Origin: Streptosporangium sp. NBC_01495
Lineage (GTDB): Bacteria; Actinomycetota; Actinomycetes; Streptosporangiales; Streptosporangiaceae
NCBI RefSeq assembly: GCF_036250735.1
Contig: NZ_CP109431.1
Span: 124,001-188,000, forward strand
Length of the DNA stretch: 64,000 bases
Direction of reading: 5' to 3'
Of this stretch, positions 24,158-31,960 are shown one piece after another. The translations under genes were made by a program, and so were the position numbers. Under the pieces are notes generated by a model. The model saw nothing but the letters and a program-made list of their open reading frames with translations. It made no database searches and was not told the origin of the DNA. How positions within the stretch are numbered: the stretch's first letter is position 1; every line of letters starts with the position of its first letter.

Positions 24158-24601
24158 CTACAGGGGCTCTCGCCGTGAAGGCCATTCCTGGAGCAGCTGG
24201 GCGTCCATGCTGCGGATCACTGCTTCCCCGACAGGGCGAGCCCGGGCAGCGTCGCGGCGGATGCACTCCTCCACTGGAACGTTCCTCAGGTCGTGGAACT
24301 CGACACGGGCTCCTTCCGCGGCTGCGAGAGCAACCAAGTCGTTGATCGTGCTCTTCATCAGATTGGTGTCGTCGCAGATCACGTCCAGGCCGGCAGCGAG
24401 CAGGGTGGTGATCAGGACATCACGTGCCGCGCGGACATGGACCGCGGTCTCGGGCCCGAGGTGCACGCTGTTGTGCAGCATGGCCCGCAGGTCGCCTTGG
24501 TTGACCCGGGCCCGGCGCGCGGGGGCTTCACCGACCCATGCATCAGCGAGGGTGGTCTTGCCGGAACCGGGCAGACCGCAGGTGATGTACAGAGTCGCCA
24601 C
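24158..24601 (-). CDS. P-loop kinase, polynucleotide 5'-kinase-like
   Basis: A 147-residue P-loop NTPase. Walker A is CGLPGSGKTTLA (8-19). DVICDDTNL (73-81) and a basic C-terminal part (IRRDAARARPVGEAVIRSMD) match the layout of T4 polynucleotide kinase-type and related zeta-like kinases, where the Asp is the general base and the arginines hold the phosphate donor. The substrate could be a nucleic-acid 5' end or a small molecule. It is much shorter than bifunctional kinase-phosphatases. The start is clear from the P-loop position. Confidence 0.75.
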   Translation of the reverse strand: MATLYITCGLPGSGKTTLADAWVGEAPARRARVNQGDLRAMLHNSVHLGPETAVHVRAARDVLITTLLAAGLDVICDDTNLMKSTINDLVALAAAEGARVEFHDLRNVPVEECIRRDAARARPVGEAVIRSMDAQLLQEWPSRREPL

Positions 24602-24704
24602 GGTTGTTACCTCCCACTGTGTGAGGACGAAAGACAGTCAGCAGAGCCGTTCCGGCAGTCGCTTCCTGCCCCAGGTCTGGGTGAACTCCGCTGTGAACCT
24701 CAGC

Positions 24705-24855
24705 GGTGCCAGGGGTTCTGGCGCCTGGATCGACCAAACCCCGGGTTCTCGGAGCGCAGGAAGGCTCGCCCGGAGGGCGACCGCGAAGCGGCTTGGCCTT
24801 CCGGAGTGGAGAGGTTCCGGGGTAGATCCAGGAAGGCGCCAGGACCCCGGGCACC
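24705..24855. repeat. Long hairpin, third type
   Basis: A long imperfect palindrome. GGTGCC plus a block at about 24712-24731 pairs with 24826-24855, with a few bulges; ACCCCGG at about 24738 pairs with CCGGGGT at about 24818; and AGGAAGG/CCTTCC form the apical stem. The apex holds CGCCCGGAGGGCGACCGCGA. It occupies the whole gap between two minus-strand genes, about 100 nt upstream of the kinase start, like the other long palindromes. Confidence 0.7.
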
Positions 24856-24926
24856 GTCCGTGCCCTCTTCTCGCGTCGCTCTCCCCGGATGCTGGTGAGC
24901 TCTCCCCGGTCTTCTGGCTACTTTCC

Positions 24927-25613
24927 TCAGGTGAGGTCGGTCGTGGCCGCCGGGATGGCTCCGTCCTGAGCGGGCGGTTCAAGCGTGGAGACTGAGGCCT
25001 GGGGGGCACGCTCATCAAGAAGCTTGCGTACCTCTGAGAAACCAAGGTGGCGAAGCAGGTAGGTGAGCTGTTCCTCTACGCCGCCGTTGTTGATGTTGGA
25101 GGCCTTGCGGCTGGCGATGTCGTGGACGTCCTCATCGAGGTCTTCTTCGATGATGCCGAGGTGTGCGGTGTAGCCGACGAGGCCGCCGCTGTCGGCGATG
25201 GTCAAGGCCAGGTCGTGCAGCAGCTCGTTGCGGCGGTGCAGGAGTTCGGTGAGCACGGCACGCAGGACGGGTTCACCAGGGGTGTTGTTGGCTCCCTGAA
25301 AGGAGCTGATCTTGATCGGTTCGGTGGTGAGTTTGAGAACGCCGGCATATACGGTGAGATGCAGGTCGGCGTTCGCGCTGTCGCTGATGTTCCAGACGTC
25401 CATGGTGCGCAGGGCGTGGCAGCAGGCGGGAATGTCGGCGGTGAGGTGGCTGAGGAGCTCCTGCGCGAGAGTGAGCATGTCTTGGATGTCGTCGAAGTCT
25501 TTAACGGTGAGGCCGTCGATCCGGTCTTGGTCGGACACGAGCAGTGCCCATTGCTCCTCGGCCAGCTCAACGGGACGGGTATCGAGTCGGCCGATGGTGC
25601 TCTGAGTGGTCAT
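24927..25613 (-). CDS. Hypothetical helical protein
   Basis: A 228-residue, largely helical protein (DIQDMLTLAQELLSHLTADI, VLRAVLTELLHRRNELLHDL). No known family is recognised. The ATG 25613 has GGGAG upstream and overlaps the stop of the preceding small gene (ATGA). The C-terminus is disordered and rich in Pro, Ala and Thr. Its position in a conflict-like gene set suggests an accessory role, but nothing in the sequence proves this. Confidence 0.65.
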   Translation of the reverse strand: MTTQSTIGRLDTRPVELAEEQWALLVSDQDRIDGLTVKDFDDIQDMLTLAQELLSHLTADIPACCHALRTMDVWNISDSANADLHLTVYAGVLKLTTEPIKISSFQGANNTPGEPVLRAVLTELLHRRNELLHDLALTIADSGGLVGYTAHLGIIEEDLDEDVHDIASRKASNINNGGVEEQLTYLLRHLGFSEVRKLLDERAPQASVSTLEPPAQDGAIPAATTDLT

Positions 25614-25879
25614 GAGGCTCCCTTCGAACCTCTACCGGTGGTGAAGCAGGGGCCGAGTAAGGCGGTCGCCTGGACGGTGAACTGCTGAGCGACTCGCGCC
25701 TCCTTCGGGGTCGCGTTTGGACAGCCGGGCTCGAGTCTCCTCGGGCAGCAGCCGTTTTCGGAGGTGTGAAGGTGTCGATTCGTGTGCTGTTCCTTGACCC
25801 GGCGGTAGCTGTCGAGCAGGTCGAGGTAGTCGTCCAGCCAACGCTGAGGAGTCTGTTGTGTCGCTACGTCGCTGTTCAT
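25610..25879 (-). CDS. Hypothetical small protein
   Basis: An 89-residue protein (MNSDVATQQTPQRWLDDYLD) with an N-terminal helix and a CC-containing middle (ENGCCPRRLEPGC). ATG 25879 has GGAG upstream and the stop overlaps the next start by four bases, so it is co-translated with the gene at 24927. Function unknown. Confidence 0.55.
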   Translation of the reverse strand: MNSDVATQQTPQRWLDDYLDLLDSYRRVKEQHTNRHLHTSENGCCPRRLEPGCPNATPKEARVAQQFTVQATALLGPCFTTGRGSKGAS

Positions 25880-26167
25880 AGATCTCCGGTGCGGAAAGGG
25901 TCATTTACAGGGCAGGTGTGCGATCAACGGTGGCCGCTTGCCTCGGCCAGCAGGCGGTTTGCTTGAGGTGAACCGGCTCCCGGACCACCCGTCATGGGCC
26001 GCGCAGAAACACGTCGACGTCATGTCGTCGCGTACCGGGGTGACGTGTGCGTGCCGTCATCGCCGGCTGGGCCAGGAGAATGCCGGCGTCACGCTTCCAG
26101 GGCATCGAGGCGCCGTTCGGGCGCCTGCGCGTCCTCGTGGACCCGTCGACCGTGCTGTTGATGGGGC

Positions 26168-26848
26168 CTAATCGGAGGGCGTCAGGAGGACGCAGGGCAC
26201 ACCGCCAGGCTGTGGCTTGCCGTACACCTCGTTGTCCACATTGCGGGAACCGGCGACGTAGAAGGTGTTGACACCGACGGTGTGGAGAGGGTGGTAGCTG
26301 TTCTCCTCGGCGTCGCTAGCCAAGATCACTTTCGCGTTGCGTGGCTGTTTGCCGAGTATTCTCCACAGGTCACCGACTGTCATGTCGACCAGCAGGCCCT
26401 GCTCATCGGTGATCTCGTAGTAGGTGATTGCGTCATCGGAGGCATCGGGCTGGCTGGCTCCGCCGACGGAGTGCCCTCGCGCGGCGATGGCGGCCAGGGC
26501 GCGCTTCAGCTTGTTCAGCGCAGCGGGGCCGAATCCCGTGATGGCGAGCAAGGCGCCATCGTCATGGCGACTCAGATCCTCGATCGTTGTGATGTCTCCC
26601 TCCTCTGTGATCACTTTCAGCAGGTGAGGAGACAGTGAGGTGAGCGTGGAAGCCACGCGGTCATCGGAGGCGAGGCCGGCCTGTTGTATGAGTTCGCTGA
26701 TGCTGGCTACGGAGGTGTCCACGAAGAACTTCCCGAAAGTCGACGAATGCTCACCCCCGTGGGGGCGGCGTGGCGGAAGTCGGAGCGGGGCGAATCCGGG
26801 CGTGCGCCAGTGCCGGGCCGAGCCGTTGCCGGTGAACTGGACGGTCAC
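26168..26848 (-). CDS. Protein with RNA polymerase alpha-CTD-like helix-hairpin-helix domain
   Basis: A 226-residue protein. Residues about 45-120 (SPHLLKVITEEGDITTIEDL, LLAITGFGPAALNKLKRAL) resemble the C-terminal domain of RNA polymerase alpha: a helix, a short linker and a helix-hairpin-helix with the GFGP turn that contacts DNA. The C-terminal half carries a second small domain (DLWRILGKQPRNAKVILASD). It could bind DNA or RNA polymerase. The GTG 26848 is accepted without a strong ribosome-binding site; GTG 26722 is an alternative start that would drop a proline-rich leader. Confidence 0.65.
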   Translation of the reverse strand: MTVQFTGNGSARHWRTPGFAPLRLPPRRPHGGEHSSTFGKFFVDTSVASISELIQQAGLASDDRVASTLTSLSPHLLKVITEEGDITTIEDLSRHDDGALLAITGFGPAALNKLKRALAAIAARGHSVGGASQPDASDDAITYYEITDEQGLLVDMTVGDLWRILGKQPRNAKVILASDAEENSYHPLHTVGVNTFYVAGSRNVDNEVYGKPQPGGVPCVLLTPSD

Positions 26849-26874
26849 GCCAAGTGCTGAGGGAAAGGCCGGGC

Positions 26875-27414
26875 TCAGTGGGCCGGGACAGGGGTCGGTA
26901 AGCCGTGCCGGAGATCACGCGGGCCGAGGATCACCACCAGGTTCAGCTCGGTGGCGCGAGCGAGCACAGCTGGGCCGTCTGCGGCCCACTCCCGCACTGT
27001 CCACGTCCCGTGCTGGGTCTGCTCGCAGATGGCGTACTCGCCGTACTCCTCGCCCTGGCTGTGGCCGGCTGTGATCGGGCCCATCGGGCGGTAACGGTCG
27101 GTGCCGTCCGGCAAGATCACCTTGTGGCGGCAATGCGGCTGGCACCGGCGGCATGGCCAGATTCCCGGGCGCGCGGTGAGCTCCCGGTAGGTGCCGCTCA
27201 CCTCGGTGACCGGTGTGGTTTTCGTGAGGTGTGGGCACCCCGGGACATGTAGGTCGTGCTCGTGGCTCTTGCCGGCCTGGAGAGGGATGGTGGTCAGCAG
27301 GTAGGGGTGTGTGCCGTCCGGGTCACGGTAGGCGGCGCTGTTGAGCAGCCGGACGGAGCGGGAGACGCGCTTCACGGCGCCGTCTGCGGATCCTCGTCCG
27401 GGGGATCGGTTCAC
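26875..27414 (-). CDS. Hypothetical protein with Cys/His cluster
   Basis: A 179-residue protein starting at GTG 27414, which overlaps the PP2C stop by four bases (GTGA); the longer frame upstream is a shadow of the PP2C gene. HEHDLHVPGCPHL and CRRCQPHCRHK in the middle (about 58-105) form a likely zinc-binding cluster. The C-terminal part is alpha/beta (VLARATELNLVVILGPRDLR). It is probably part of the PP2C transcription unit; the role is unknown. Confidence 0.6.
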   Translation of the reverse strand: MNRSPGRGSADGAVKRVSRSVRLLNSAAYRDPDGTHPYLLTTIPLQAGKSHEHDLHVPGCPHLTKTTPVTEVSGTYRELTARPGIWPCRRCQPHCRHKVILPDGTDRYRPMGPITAGHSQGEEYGEYAICEQTQHGTWTVREWAADGPAVLARATELNLVVILGPRDLRHGLPTPVPAH

Positions 27415-28130
27415 GAGGTGGCTCGGTCGTGAAGGTCGATGACGGCGATGGTGGTGTTGTCGCGGCCGCCGCCATCGCGAGCCATCTCCAACAGCGCTGC
27501 CAGCACGTACGGGCCGTCCAGCCTGGGAGCGGCCTGATGCGTGAGGAAGGGAAGCATCGCGGTGACGTGGTCGCGCCGCGCGGCGCCGCGCAGGTGCGCG
27601 GTGAGACCGTCGGAGGCGATGATCAACCGGGCGTAGGCGTCGACGTCGACGCTTCGGCGGTGCGGCTCGGTGTCCGCGCCATGGTGTTCGCTGACGTTGC
27701 ATGGTGTCCGGCATGGATGGCAGGACGGGTCAGTCAACCCGACGACGGTTCCGTCGTGGCCTACCCCCCAAGCTGGAGAATCACCGCGCCAGGCCAGCGA
27801 AATGCTGCCGCTGCGGATGGCGGCCACGGTGGCGGTGCACGTGCCTTCCTGTAGTCGCGGCGCGAGCGCGTTGCGATCGTCGACGTACTGCTTGGCCATC
27901 CGTAACCCCTCGACGGGGTCACAGGTCGTCGCGGTGATCACCGCGGAGACCTGAGCGGCGATCTGGGCGACCTCGCCGGCGTCGTAGTCGTCGTCGACGC
28001 CGTCGGTGATGGTTACGGCCAGCGCGCAGGCGCCGTGACAGACCTCGGCGTAGTCGGCGTTGACCTGGCGACCGTTGGTGATGGTCTCGTAGTGAACCTG
28101 GGCTACCTCTGGCACCAGGATGGTCTTCAT
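27411..28130 (-). CDS. PP2C-family phosphatase paralogue 2
   Basis: A 239-residue PPM-fold phosphatase. TITDGVDDDYDAGEVA (near residue 43), AWRGDSPAWG (GDS, near 113), IIASDGL (near 173) and GGRDNTTIAVIDL (near 225) give all core Asp motifs, so of the three paralogues in the window this one looks most likely to be active, although DGxGG reads DGVDD. ATG 28130 has GGAAGG upstream and overlaps the upstream stop (ATGA). No kinase gene lies nearby, so its phosphoprotein substrates are unknown. Confidence 0.85.
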   Translation of the reverse strand: MKTILVPEVAQVHYETITNGRQVNADYAEVCHGACALAVTITDGVDDDYDAGEVAQIAAQVSAVITATTCDPVEGLRMAKQYVDDRNALAPRLQEGTCTATVAAIRSGSISLAWRGDSPAWGVGHDGTVVGLTDPSCHPCRTPCNVSEHHGADTEPHRRSVDVDAYARLIIASDGLTAHLRGAARRDHVTAMLPFLTHQAAPRLDGPYVLAALLEMARDGGGRDNTTIAVIDLHDRATS

Positions 28131-28654
28131 CGGGTACCTTCCGCGGGCAGCGGGTGAATTTCCCTGGCGTGGACGTCGCGCTCGTTGCCACGGGCGAGGT
28201 TGAGGCAGCGGTAGCACTGATCAGTGCTGTAGTGCAGGACCTCATGCTCTTGGCCATCGACCACGACCCGGTCACCGCGGCCGAACAGGCGCCGCACCTC
28301 CGCCAGCCGTACCTCCATGCCGTCCACATCACCGTCGAGGCGCACCAGCGCGAGATCGTCCTCGATTTGGAACAGCACTCCCAGTCGGCCGTCCCTGAGC
28401 TGGATACGGTCGTCGTGCTTGAGCGTCACGCTGGTGGTGCGACACATGGCAACGAAGCGCTCCTGTAGCGCGGTCGCCGTCGCCAGGTCCCGGGTGAAGG
28501 AGACGCCGTAAGCCAGTTCGGCGATTCCGTAAATGATCTCCTTGAGAGTTTCGTTGCACGCAGGCGCCTTGTGAAAGACGCCGCTGATGACAACTGCGGC
28601 CAGCTTCATATCGTGGCTGATCGGATCGAGTGCCTGCTCTGTCGTGGAAGCCAT
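28127..28654 (-). CDS. Hypothetical protein
   Basis: A 175-residue protein. A helical N-terminal half (LKEIIYGIAELAYGVSFTRD, about 37-56) is followed by a small beta-barrel-like domain with LRDGRLGVLFQIEDDLALVR. Near the C-terminus is CYRCLNLARGNERD, with a CxxC pair. ATG 28654 follows GAAAGGA. It is coupled to the PP2C gene by ATGA overlap, so a functional link with the phosphatase is plausible. Confidence 0.6.
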   Translation of the reverse strand: MASTTEQALDPISHDMKLAAVVISGVFHKAPACNETLKEIIYGIAELAYGVSFTRDLATATALQERFVAMCRTTSVTLKHDDRIQLRDGRLGVLFQIEDDLALVRLDGDVDGMEVRLAEVRRLFGRGDRVVVDGQEHEVLHYSTDQCYRCLNLARGNERDVHAREIHPLPAEGTR

Positions 28655-28881
28655 GGCCGATTCCTTTCGATAAATGAAGATGCGGTATCGCGCTCCGTGC
28701 GCAACTGCGTCGCGATGGGGATGAGATCAGCCCAGGTCGGTGAAGTCGGGGCGTGCTCGCCGCCGGGTCCAACCAGGCGAAGTGCTCAACCGCATGGAAG
28801 TCCACGGAAGCGGCAACCCAACGACGTCCTGTGGTTTGGCTGCCGCGGTCTCCTGATGCTTGAAGGCTTCTGCGGCGGCAA
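28655..28881. other. Leader region between palindrome and gene
   Basis: No supported gene. This stretch separates the family 1 palindrome copy B from the start at 28654 and should contain the promoter or leader of the PP2C unit. A short ATCGCG/CGCGAT inverted repeat lies near 28687-28717. Confidence 0.35.
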
Positions 28882-29028
28882 GGGACCGAAGGTTCGCCGG
28901 CTGAGCCGTCTTGGGCGGCCGCGAGTGGAAGAGGCAAGATGGAGCGCCCGCAGCGAAGCGAGGACGAACGATCTTGCCTCTTCCAGGAGCGGCTGCCAGG
29001 CTCAGTCAGCTGGCGAACCTTTGGTCCC
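28882..29028. repeat. Long hairpin, family 1 copy B
   Basis: Outer stem 28882-28906 against about 29003-29028 is specific to this copy (it includes AAGGTTCGCC and GGCGAACCTT). The inner stem of about 25 pairs, with a three-base mismatch, and the 30-nt apical loop with GCAGCGAAGCGAGG are identical to copies C and D. The internal loop GTCTTGGG/CCAG is conserved in all four copies. Confidence 0.85.
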
Positions 29029-29075
29029 GGCGCTCCACAAGCCGTTGTTGGCGTGTGTGGCGAGCTCGGCAGCGA

Positions 29076-29657
29076 TCAGTCGCGGAAGGGAATGCTCCAG
29101 GTCAGGTCGTGGATGTCTCGGCGGAGCTCAGAGGGCAGGTTTTCTTGCTGCTCGGCCGAGCCCCAGTCGACGGCGCCGCTGTCGAGGATGGGTGCCGCGA
29201 ACGGCACGGTGACGTCGGGGATCGTCCAGACCCACAGCAGTAGCTTGCGTCCGGCGTGCAGCGCGATGGGGTCACACCAGATCAGGCCGTCAGGGTCGTT
29301 CAGCGCGGGGTTCAGCGGCCGGGCCATGACGTCGGCGATGTAGGGCGGAAACAGCACCCGTTGGATGACATCGGGGTCGTGCAAAGTGACGTACGCGTTG
29401 CCCGCTGGGGTATCCAGACGCAGGTCCGGCCCGTTGTACTGGGTGGCTTCGTTGAAGTCGATGATGCCTTGTTCATCGGTGCGGGCTTCCAGCAGGGTCT
29501 GGCCTTCTCCTTCCAACTGGACGGTGGTGGCGTGCTTGCCGGGTGGGTGGAGAGTGGCGTGTCGGTCAGTTAGCCAGTAGGCAGCGTCGAAGGTCGGGGC
29601 AACGATCATCATGTGACCATGCAGGGGGTATTCGTCGTATTCCACTGCTCGCGCCAT
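29076..29657 (-). CDS. Hypothetical protein
   Basis: A 193-residue protein of unknown function with beta-rich sequence (VTLHDPDVIQRVLFPPYIAD, LLLWVWTIPDVTVPFAAPIL). The ATG 29657 has GGAACGGAG upstream, and the longer frame would start inside the palindrome region. It is flanked by family 1 palindromes on both sides (28882 and 29706). Nothing identifies its activity. Confidence 0.6.
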   Translation of the reverse strand: MARAVEYDEYPLHGHMMIVAPTFDAAYWLTDRHATLHPPGKHATTVQLEGEGQTLLEARTDEQGIIDFNEATQYNGPDLRLDTPAGNAYVTLHDPDVIQRVLFPPYIADVMARPLNPALNDPDGLIWCDPIALHAGRKLLLWVWTIPDVTVPFAAPILDSGAVDWGSAEQQENLPSELRRDIHDLTWSIPFRD

Positions 29658-29705
29658 GGGCTCCGTTCCTTCCTGCAGCACACGCTGCACGAGATCGAGC
29701 CGAAG

Positions 29706-29836
29706 GGGATGTCGGCTGAGCCGTCTTGGGCGGCCGCGAGTGGAAGAGGCAAGATGGAGCGCCCGCAGCGAAGCGAGGACGAACGATCTTGCCTCTTCCA
29801 GGAGCGGCTGCCAGGCTCAGTCAGCCGACATCCCCG
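29706..29836. repeat. Long hairpin, family 1 copy C
   Basis: Outer stem 29706-29717/29825-29836 is unique to this copy; the inner stem and the 30-nt apical loop are identical to copies B and D. It lies between a minus-strand gene starting at 29657 and the plus-strand gene at 29995, that is, in a divergent intergenic region. Confidence 0.85.
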
Positions 29837-29994
29837 GCGCGAACCGGCCTGCGTCCATCGCCGTCCTGATCGCCGAGAGGAGACCGGATGAGCGCGTTGA
29901 CGAGCTGCCGCTTTCCGCTGGAGTTGACCCCTGCCGCCGGATTTACGAGAGGAGAGCTTTCCGAAACGCCAACTCATCGTTACTTTGATCAGTT

Positions 29995-30438
29995 ATGGAA
30001 GTCAGAGCTGAAGTCAGAAACCGTGTCAGTGAGGTCGAAGAAGGCGCTCGAAAGATCTTCGAAGAACGCATGCAGGTTCTTCGCGATCTGACCGCGGCAG
30101 ATGAAGAGATCGACGACATCGAGGAGAAGATCGCCGCTCTCGGTAAGAGTCGCGTGGCCAAGCGCAAAGCTCGTAAGCAGTTGTATGAGCAGGCCGTACG
30201 CGACGGATGGAAACCTCATGATCTGGAGTTCTTGAACTTCGCGGCTGAGCCAGGGCGGGCGCGCGGCCGCCCTCGTGGCCCCGTCAGCAAGCAGCGCAAG
30301 ACCCGCGGGGCGGCCCGCACCGATCCGCCGGCAGCGGCCATCGCGGGTGAGGAAACCGACCCCTCATCTGAGGAGAGCCAGCAACAGGAGGCGCCGACGC
30401 CGTCGGATGTGTCCTGGTCCACTCCGCACCCCGGGTGA
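29995..30438 (+). CDS. Coiled-coil basic protein, the only supported plus-strand gene
   Basis: A 147-residue protein. Residues 1-70 form a long helix with coiled-coil spacing (RMQVLRDLTAADEEIDDIEE, KIAALGKSRVAKRKARKQLY), then a Lys/Arg/Gly-rich segment (RARGRPRGPVSKQRKTRG) resembling an AT-hook or nucleic-acid-binding tail, and an acidic, disordered C-terminus. It is the only clear gene on the plus strand and converges with the NADAR gene, the two stops being about 50 bases apart. No ribosome-binding site is seen next to the ATG, so the message may be leaderless. A DNA-binding regulatory or nucleoid role is a guess. Confidence 0.65.
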   Translation: MEVRAEVRNRVSEVEEGARKIFEERMQVLRDLTAADEEIDDIEEKIAALGKSRVAKRKARKQLYEQAVRDGWKPHDLEFLNFAAEPGRARGRPRGPVSKQRKTRGAARTDPPAAAIAGEETDPSSEESQQQEAPTPSDVSWSTPHPG

Positions 30439-30488
30439 CGTTGAACGCACGGCACTCTGGGTGAATCGCGCGAAGGCCGGCGGGACGG

Positions 30489-31025
30489 CTACCGCGGGGG
30501 CAGGGAGAAACTGGTCAAAAGCGGTACCGCGGAGTCACGCCGACCGGCATGGATGTCACGCAAGGCCATCAGCATCCGCCCCAGGGCGTTGCCTTCGAAA
30601 CGGTCACGCTCCTGAAGGCACCGCGGGCGGCTACAGCGACATACTCCCCACTCGTTGTCGCACCAGGTGTTTCCTTCTTCGAGGAAGGCCTCGCCGGTGG
30701 CCAGCAGGCGGTCGGTGACGTCTCGGCCAGGCGTGAACTTGGCGCGTAGAGCGATATCCATCGCCTGCCAGCGCACGTGGGTGTCCCAGCCGGGGCGCAG
30801 GGTGACCTGACGGCCGCGGAGTTTGGCCTTTCTCGGGGTTGGTGCCGCGAGGACCCACGCGCGCTGATGTGGGTCGGTGGTCTTGGCGGCGTTGAAGGCG
30901 TGCTCGACTGTCGGGTAGACGACCAGGGTGCCATCGCTGGAGCGGATCTCCACCGGAATGATCGCGAAGTTCGACAGGAACGCATGCACGCCGGAGAAGC
31001 GCGTGATACTCGCGGGGAAGGTCAT
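30489..31025 (-). CDS. NADAR (YbiA-like) domain protein
   Basis: A 178-residue single-domain protein of the NADAR superfamily, linked to NAD/ADP-ribose metabolism; YbiA-type members act as N-glycosidases on riboflavin intermediates and others remove ADP-ribose from guanine in DNA. Signatures: FLSNFAIIPVEIR (16-28), PTVEHAFNAAKT (38-49), ATP-K repeats near 60, GWDTHVRWQAMDIALRAKF and LLATGEAFLEEGNTWCDNEW (GNxWxDxxWG). An insertion with cysteines (CRCSRPRC) before NALGRMLMALR is unusual. ATG 31025 has GGAGG upstream. A family 1 palindrome lies 60 nt upstream. Confidence 0.85.
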   Translation of the reverse strand: MTFPASITRFSGVHAFLSNFAIIPVEIRSSDGTLVVYPTVEHAFNAAKTTDPHQRAWVLAAPTPRKAKLRGRQVTLRPGWDTHVRWQAMDIALRAKFTPGRDVTDRLLATGEAFLEEGNTWCDNEWGVCRCSRPRCLQERDRFEGNALGRMLMALRDIHAGRRDSAVPLLTSFSLPPR

Positions 31026-31084
31026 GGAAACCTCCAGTCAGGTGAGGAAACTCACCATGGGGTCAACCCCACTATGGGGCCCGG

Positions 31085-31219
31085 CCGGGGGTGTCGGCTG
31101 AGCCGTCTTGGGCGGCCGCGAGTGGAAGAGGCAAGATGGAGCGCCCGCAGCGAAGCGAGGACGAACGATCTTGCCTCTTCCAGGAGCGGCTGCCAGGCTC
31201 AGTCAGCCGACACCCCCGG
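31085..31219. repeat. Long hairpin, family 1 copy D
   Basis: Outer stem 31085-31098/31206-31219 is specific to this copy (CCGGGGGTGTC with its complement). Inner stem, internal loop and apical loop match copies B and C exactly. It ends 60 nt upstream of the NADAR start codon on the minus strand. Confidence 0.85.
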
Positions 31220-31447
31220 GCAAGAGCACGCACCTCGTAAGCAGCGAATGCACAGCAGTCGTGGATGTGCGCTTCACTCGTCTTCACAGCGATCAGTTCA
31301 CGGGCTTATTCGCTGCTCCAGATCTCTGGTGCGCGGGATTTGCTGCAGGTGATCGTGAAGGTGAACCTTCGCCGCAGGTCAGCTTGCACAGCAGAAGCTG
31401 GTGTTCGCGGGAGAGTCGGCGATTCTCGCGGGATGGGCGGCGCGGAG
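31220..31447. other. Intergenic stretch
   Basis: Between the palindrome and the stop of the next gene upstream I see no gene. Minus-strand frames here are arginine-rich shadows. Confidence 0.35.
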
Positions 31448-31960
31448 TCAGGAGACGGCCCAGCCGAAGAACAACCAACCGGCGTGAGTGGGACGGCCAC
31501 CGGTGAGGGTGACGGTCACGAAGCCAGAAATGATCTTTCGGGTTTCCCCGTGGTGGATGAAACGGCCGTCAGGGACAGGGTTGCGGGGATCGGCGATGCG
31601 CTCGCCGGGCTGAAGGAGGCCGGCGAGCGCGGTCTCGATGGCCTGGATCTTAGTGCTGTAGCCGCCGGTCTTGGCGGGGATCGGGGCTGTGACGAGCCGG
31701 TCGGTGTCGAGAACCGGGATGGCTCCGCACGGGCCGCGCTTTTCGATGCGCGGTTCGTTGTCCATGACAGAGGCGTGCTGGTCGAGCGCCTCCTGCAGGG
31801 GGATCGGTGTGTCGCCGAGGACAAGGTAGCCGTCGGTGGTGGAGATGGTGCCGTTGTAGCTGCTGTGGCCGCGGTCGGCGATGGCTTCGGCCACGGCGCT
31901 GCAATAGGCGGCCTCGACGTCGACTCCAGGAACGTAGGTGGTGAAGTTGTGCGCGCCCAT
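31448..31960 (-). CDS. Hypothetical protein
   Basis: A 170-residue protein of a type seen on actinobacterial plasmids and phages, function unknown. It starts MGAHNFTTYVPGVDVEAAYC, followed by a helix and SSYNGTISTTDGYLVL. The C-terminal third is beta-rich (FVTVTLTGGRPTHAGWLFFG). ATG 31960 has AGGAG upstream. It lies to the left of the VWA-MoxR pair and may share their transcript. Confidence 0.6.
   Translation of the reverse strand: MGAHNFTTYVPGVDVEAAYCSAVAEAIADRGHSSYNGTISTTDGYLVLGDTPIPLQEALDQHASVMDNEPRIEKRGPCGAIPVLDTDRLVTAPIPAKTGGYSTKIQAIETALAGLLQPGERIADPRNPVPDGRFIHHGETRKIISGFVTVTLTGGRPTHAGWLFFGWAVS

Noticed and set aside
25938..26171. Plus-strand frame in the 25.9-26.2 kb gap
   Set aside because: No ribosome-binding site and opposite to the transcript direction.
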